Of a DNA stretch of 7,009 bases, positions 5,866 to 7,009 are shown in pieces. Every line of letters starts with the position of its first letter. Within the stretch, counting starts at the first letter, position 1. The position numbers and the translations under genes were made by a program. This DNA comes from Nostoc sp. GT001 (GTDB lineage Bacteria > Cyanobacteriota > Cyanobacteriia > Cyanobacteriales > Nostocaceae): contig NZ_JAUDRJ010000003.1 of the NCBI RefSeq assembly GCF_030382115.1, positions 5,808,620 to 5,815,628 of the forward strand. Direction: 5' to 3'. The notes under the pieces were generated by a model. It had not been told where the DNA came from, did no database searches, and worked only from the letters and a program-made list of their open reading frames with translations.

Positions 5866-6684
5866 ATGACTTCTTTTGATTCAGCTAAAGATTTGGTACT
5901 AGTTGCTGGTGCTACAGGTGGAGTCGGGCAATTAGTGGTAGGCAAGTTACTCGAAAAGGGTTTAAAAGTTCGCGTTCTGACACGCAATGCTGCAAAAGCT
6001 GAAGAGATGTTTAACCAAAAAGTGGAAATTGCCGTTGGCGATATCCGCCAACCAGCTACACTACCAGCTGCAATGCTAGGTGTTACCCACATCATAAATT
6101 GTGCTGGAACTACTGCCTTTCCCTCTGCGCGATGGGAGTTTGACGAAACCCCGAACTTGATTGAATGGGGAATTATTTTCCTTAATCCCAAATCTAGTGA
6201 AGCAAAAGCAAAGAATAGTCCGACAAAAATTGATGCTCAAGGTGTCAGCAATCTAGTAGCAGCAGCACCCCAGAATTTGAAGCGATTCGTTTTCGTCTCT
6301 TCTTGTGGAATTCTCCGTAAAAATCAGTTTCCTTTTAGTATTCTTAATGGTTTTGGCGTGTTGGATGCCAAACAAAAAGGCGAAGAGTCCATTATTAATT
6401 CAGGATTACCCTACACCATTATCCGCCCAGGACGCCTCATTGACGGCCCCTATACCTCATACGACCTCAACACCCTCCTTAAGGCAAAAACTGGGGGTAA
6501 ATACGGTGTAGTCATAGGCATTGGGGATACACTTTCGGGTGATGCCAGCCGGATTGATGTCGCCAACGCTTGCGTAGAATGCCTTTTTCAACCAAGTAGT
6601 TCTAGGAAAATTTTTGAAATAGTCAACCAAGGACAAAGACCACCTGTGATTGACTGGGAAACTCTCTTTTCTGGGATTGAGTAA
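5866..6684 (+). CDS. Atypical short-chain dehydrogenase/reductase, NAD(P)H-binding
   Basis: This 272-aa soluble protein has a Rossmann fold with the nucleotide-binding motif GATGGVG (15-21), Arg40 after strand 2 (RVLTR, pointing to NADP(H)), VGDI (57-60), IINCAGTT (76-83), FVFVSS (141-146) and LPYTIIRPGRL (181-191). The classic Tyr-x-x-x-Lys catalytic pair is not evident, as usual for atypical SDRs of the NmrA/SDR_a5 kind, which include cyanobacterial and chloroplast proteins of unclear reaction. It may be a reductase, a redox sensor or a cofactor-binding assembly factor. An insertion of about 30 residues (91-120, FDETPNLIEWG and on) lies where many relatives have a short loop. The ATG at 5866 has AAGGG at 5855-5859, a reasonable ribosome-binding site. 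The gene is monocistronic in view; substrate unknown. Confidence 0.88.
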   Translation: MTSFDSAKDLVLVAGATGGVGQLVVGKLLEKGLKVRVLTRNAAKAEEMFNQKVEIAVGDIRQPATLPAAMLGVTHIINCAGTTAFPSARWEFDETPNLIEWGIIFLNPKSSEAKAKNSPTKIDAQGVSNLVAAAPQNLKRFVFVSSCGILRKNQFPFSILNGFGVLDAKQKGEESIINSGLPYTIIRPGRLIDGPYTSYDLNTLLKAKTGGKYGVVIGIGDTLSGDASRIDVANACVECLFQPSSSRKIFEIVNQGQRPPVIDWETLFSGIE

Positions 6685-6686
6685 GT

Positions 6687-6739
6687 ACTGAGTGCTGAGT
6701 TATTATTCTCTCCCCATACCCCATGCCCAATCCCGAATC
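6687..6739. repeat. Heptamer repeats directly after the reductase stop codon
   Basis: Just after the TAA (6682-6684) comes ACTGAGTGCTGAGTT (6687-6701), two 7-bp units of CTGAGTG type; AGTGCTGAGT also occurs at 1814-1823 after pebB. Then four heptamers of the CCCAATG family run from 6712 to 6739 (CCCCATA, CCCCATG, CCCAATC, CCGAATC). This is the same style of array as at 28-62. No function is visible. Confidence 0.7.
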
Positions 6740-7009
6740 CTCACTGCTTCTGTAGTTTATTGCCTCAAAAGACGGCAAACACCACTCGGACGTTACGGTT
6801 CACCCTAATTACTGAAAGTATTAATTCTTCTACATTAGACAGAGTGAAGACAAATTAATCCATGAACCAACTAAAAACACAATTTAGTTAGTTTAACCGT
6901 CCCAAGCAAGGTTCGGGAAACCACCCTTCATGGACTGGCTACCACTAAGCTTCAGTATATATATCAGCATAGTCTGGAGTTTTAACCCCAGGAAAGCCAA
7001 AACAAAGGT
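6740..7009. other. Unassigned non-coding end of window
   Basis: No gene is supported here. An ATG at 6930 opens only a 14-codon frame before a stop, and one at 6861 only eight codons. There is a perfect 7-bp hairpin, AACTAAA-aacacaa-TTTAGTT (6869-6889), and a small TCCC/GGGA stem near 6900-6918. The TATATATAT run at 6956-6963 is AT-rich and could belong to a promoter of a gene beyond the window, but no matching -35 box stands out. Searches for tRNA-like arms gave nothing complete. Confidence 0.5.

Noticed and set aside
5853..6191. 112-codon minus-strand frame opposite the reductase gene
   Set aside because: Its peptide has no domain features and it lies wholly over the well-supported reductase coding region and its ribosome-binding site.
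6898..6926. tRNA-like T-arm (GGTTCGGGAAACC)
   Set aside because: The stem is only four pairs, the loop is not the TTCRA type in the right register, and no acceptor, D or anticodon arms can be paired around it.

Overview
The window reads as a filamentous, heterocyst-type cyanobacterium close to Nostoc. It carries seven copies of the HIP1 octamer GCGATCGC in 7 kb, gene boundaries filled with heptamer short tandem repeats (CCCAATG, CATTAGT and CTGAGTG types) and palindromes of the TCTCGTAGAGA type. The genes pebA and pebB make phycoerythrobilin, so the host very probably builds phycoerythrin or another phycoerythrobilin-carrying antenna protein. The assignment rests on recalled family features; no search was run.

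Layout: 1-147 is a repeat-rich leader. 148-945 (+) is pebA and 1048-1794 (+) is pebB, the two ferredoxin-dependent bilin reductases that together convert biliverdin IXalpha to phycoerythrobilin. A miniature inverted-repeat element of about 123 bp lies at 1878-2000. 2029-3270 (+) is an M20-family metal-dependent amidohydrolase. A repeat-built hairpin separates it from a convergent histidine kinase gene at 3366-4964 (-), whose H-box is intact but whose ATP-binding domain looks degenerate; its linker is encoded by repeat DNA. 4965-5206 holds the kinase upstream region and a nested palindrome. 5207-5434 (-) is the broken 3' end of a second, different histidine kinase. 5435-5865 is non-coding and has palindromes. 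5866-6684 (+) is an atypical short-chain dehydrogenase/reductase. 6685-7009 shows repeats but no gene.

The only clear functional unit is pebAB. The amidohydrolase, kinase and reductase look like unrelated single-gene units with no visible operon link. I do not see a new defence, mobile or biosynthetic system. The most unusual signal is how repeat DNA has entered coding sequence: it appears to supply a C-terminal tail to PebA, the ribosome-binding site of pebB, the stop-codon context of the amidohydrolase and a linker of about 60 residues inside the kinase. In the kinase linker the repeat units are 7 and 8 bp, so a gain or loss of one unit would shift the reading frame just before the phosphoacceptor domain.
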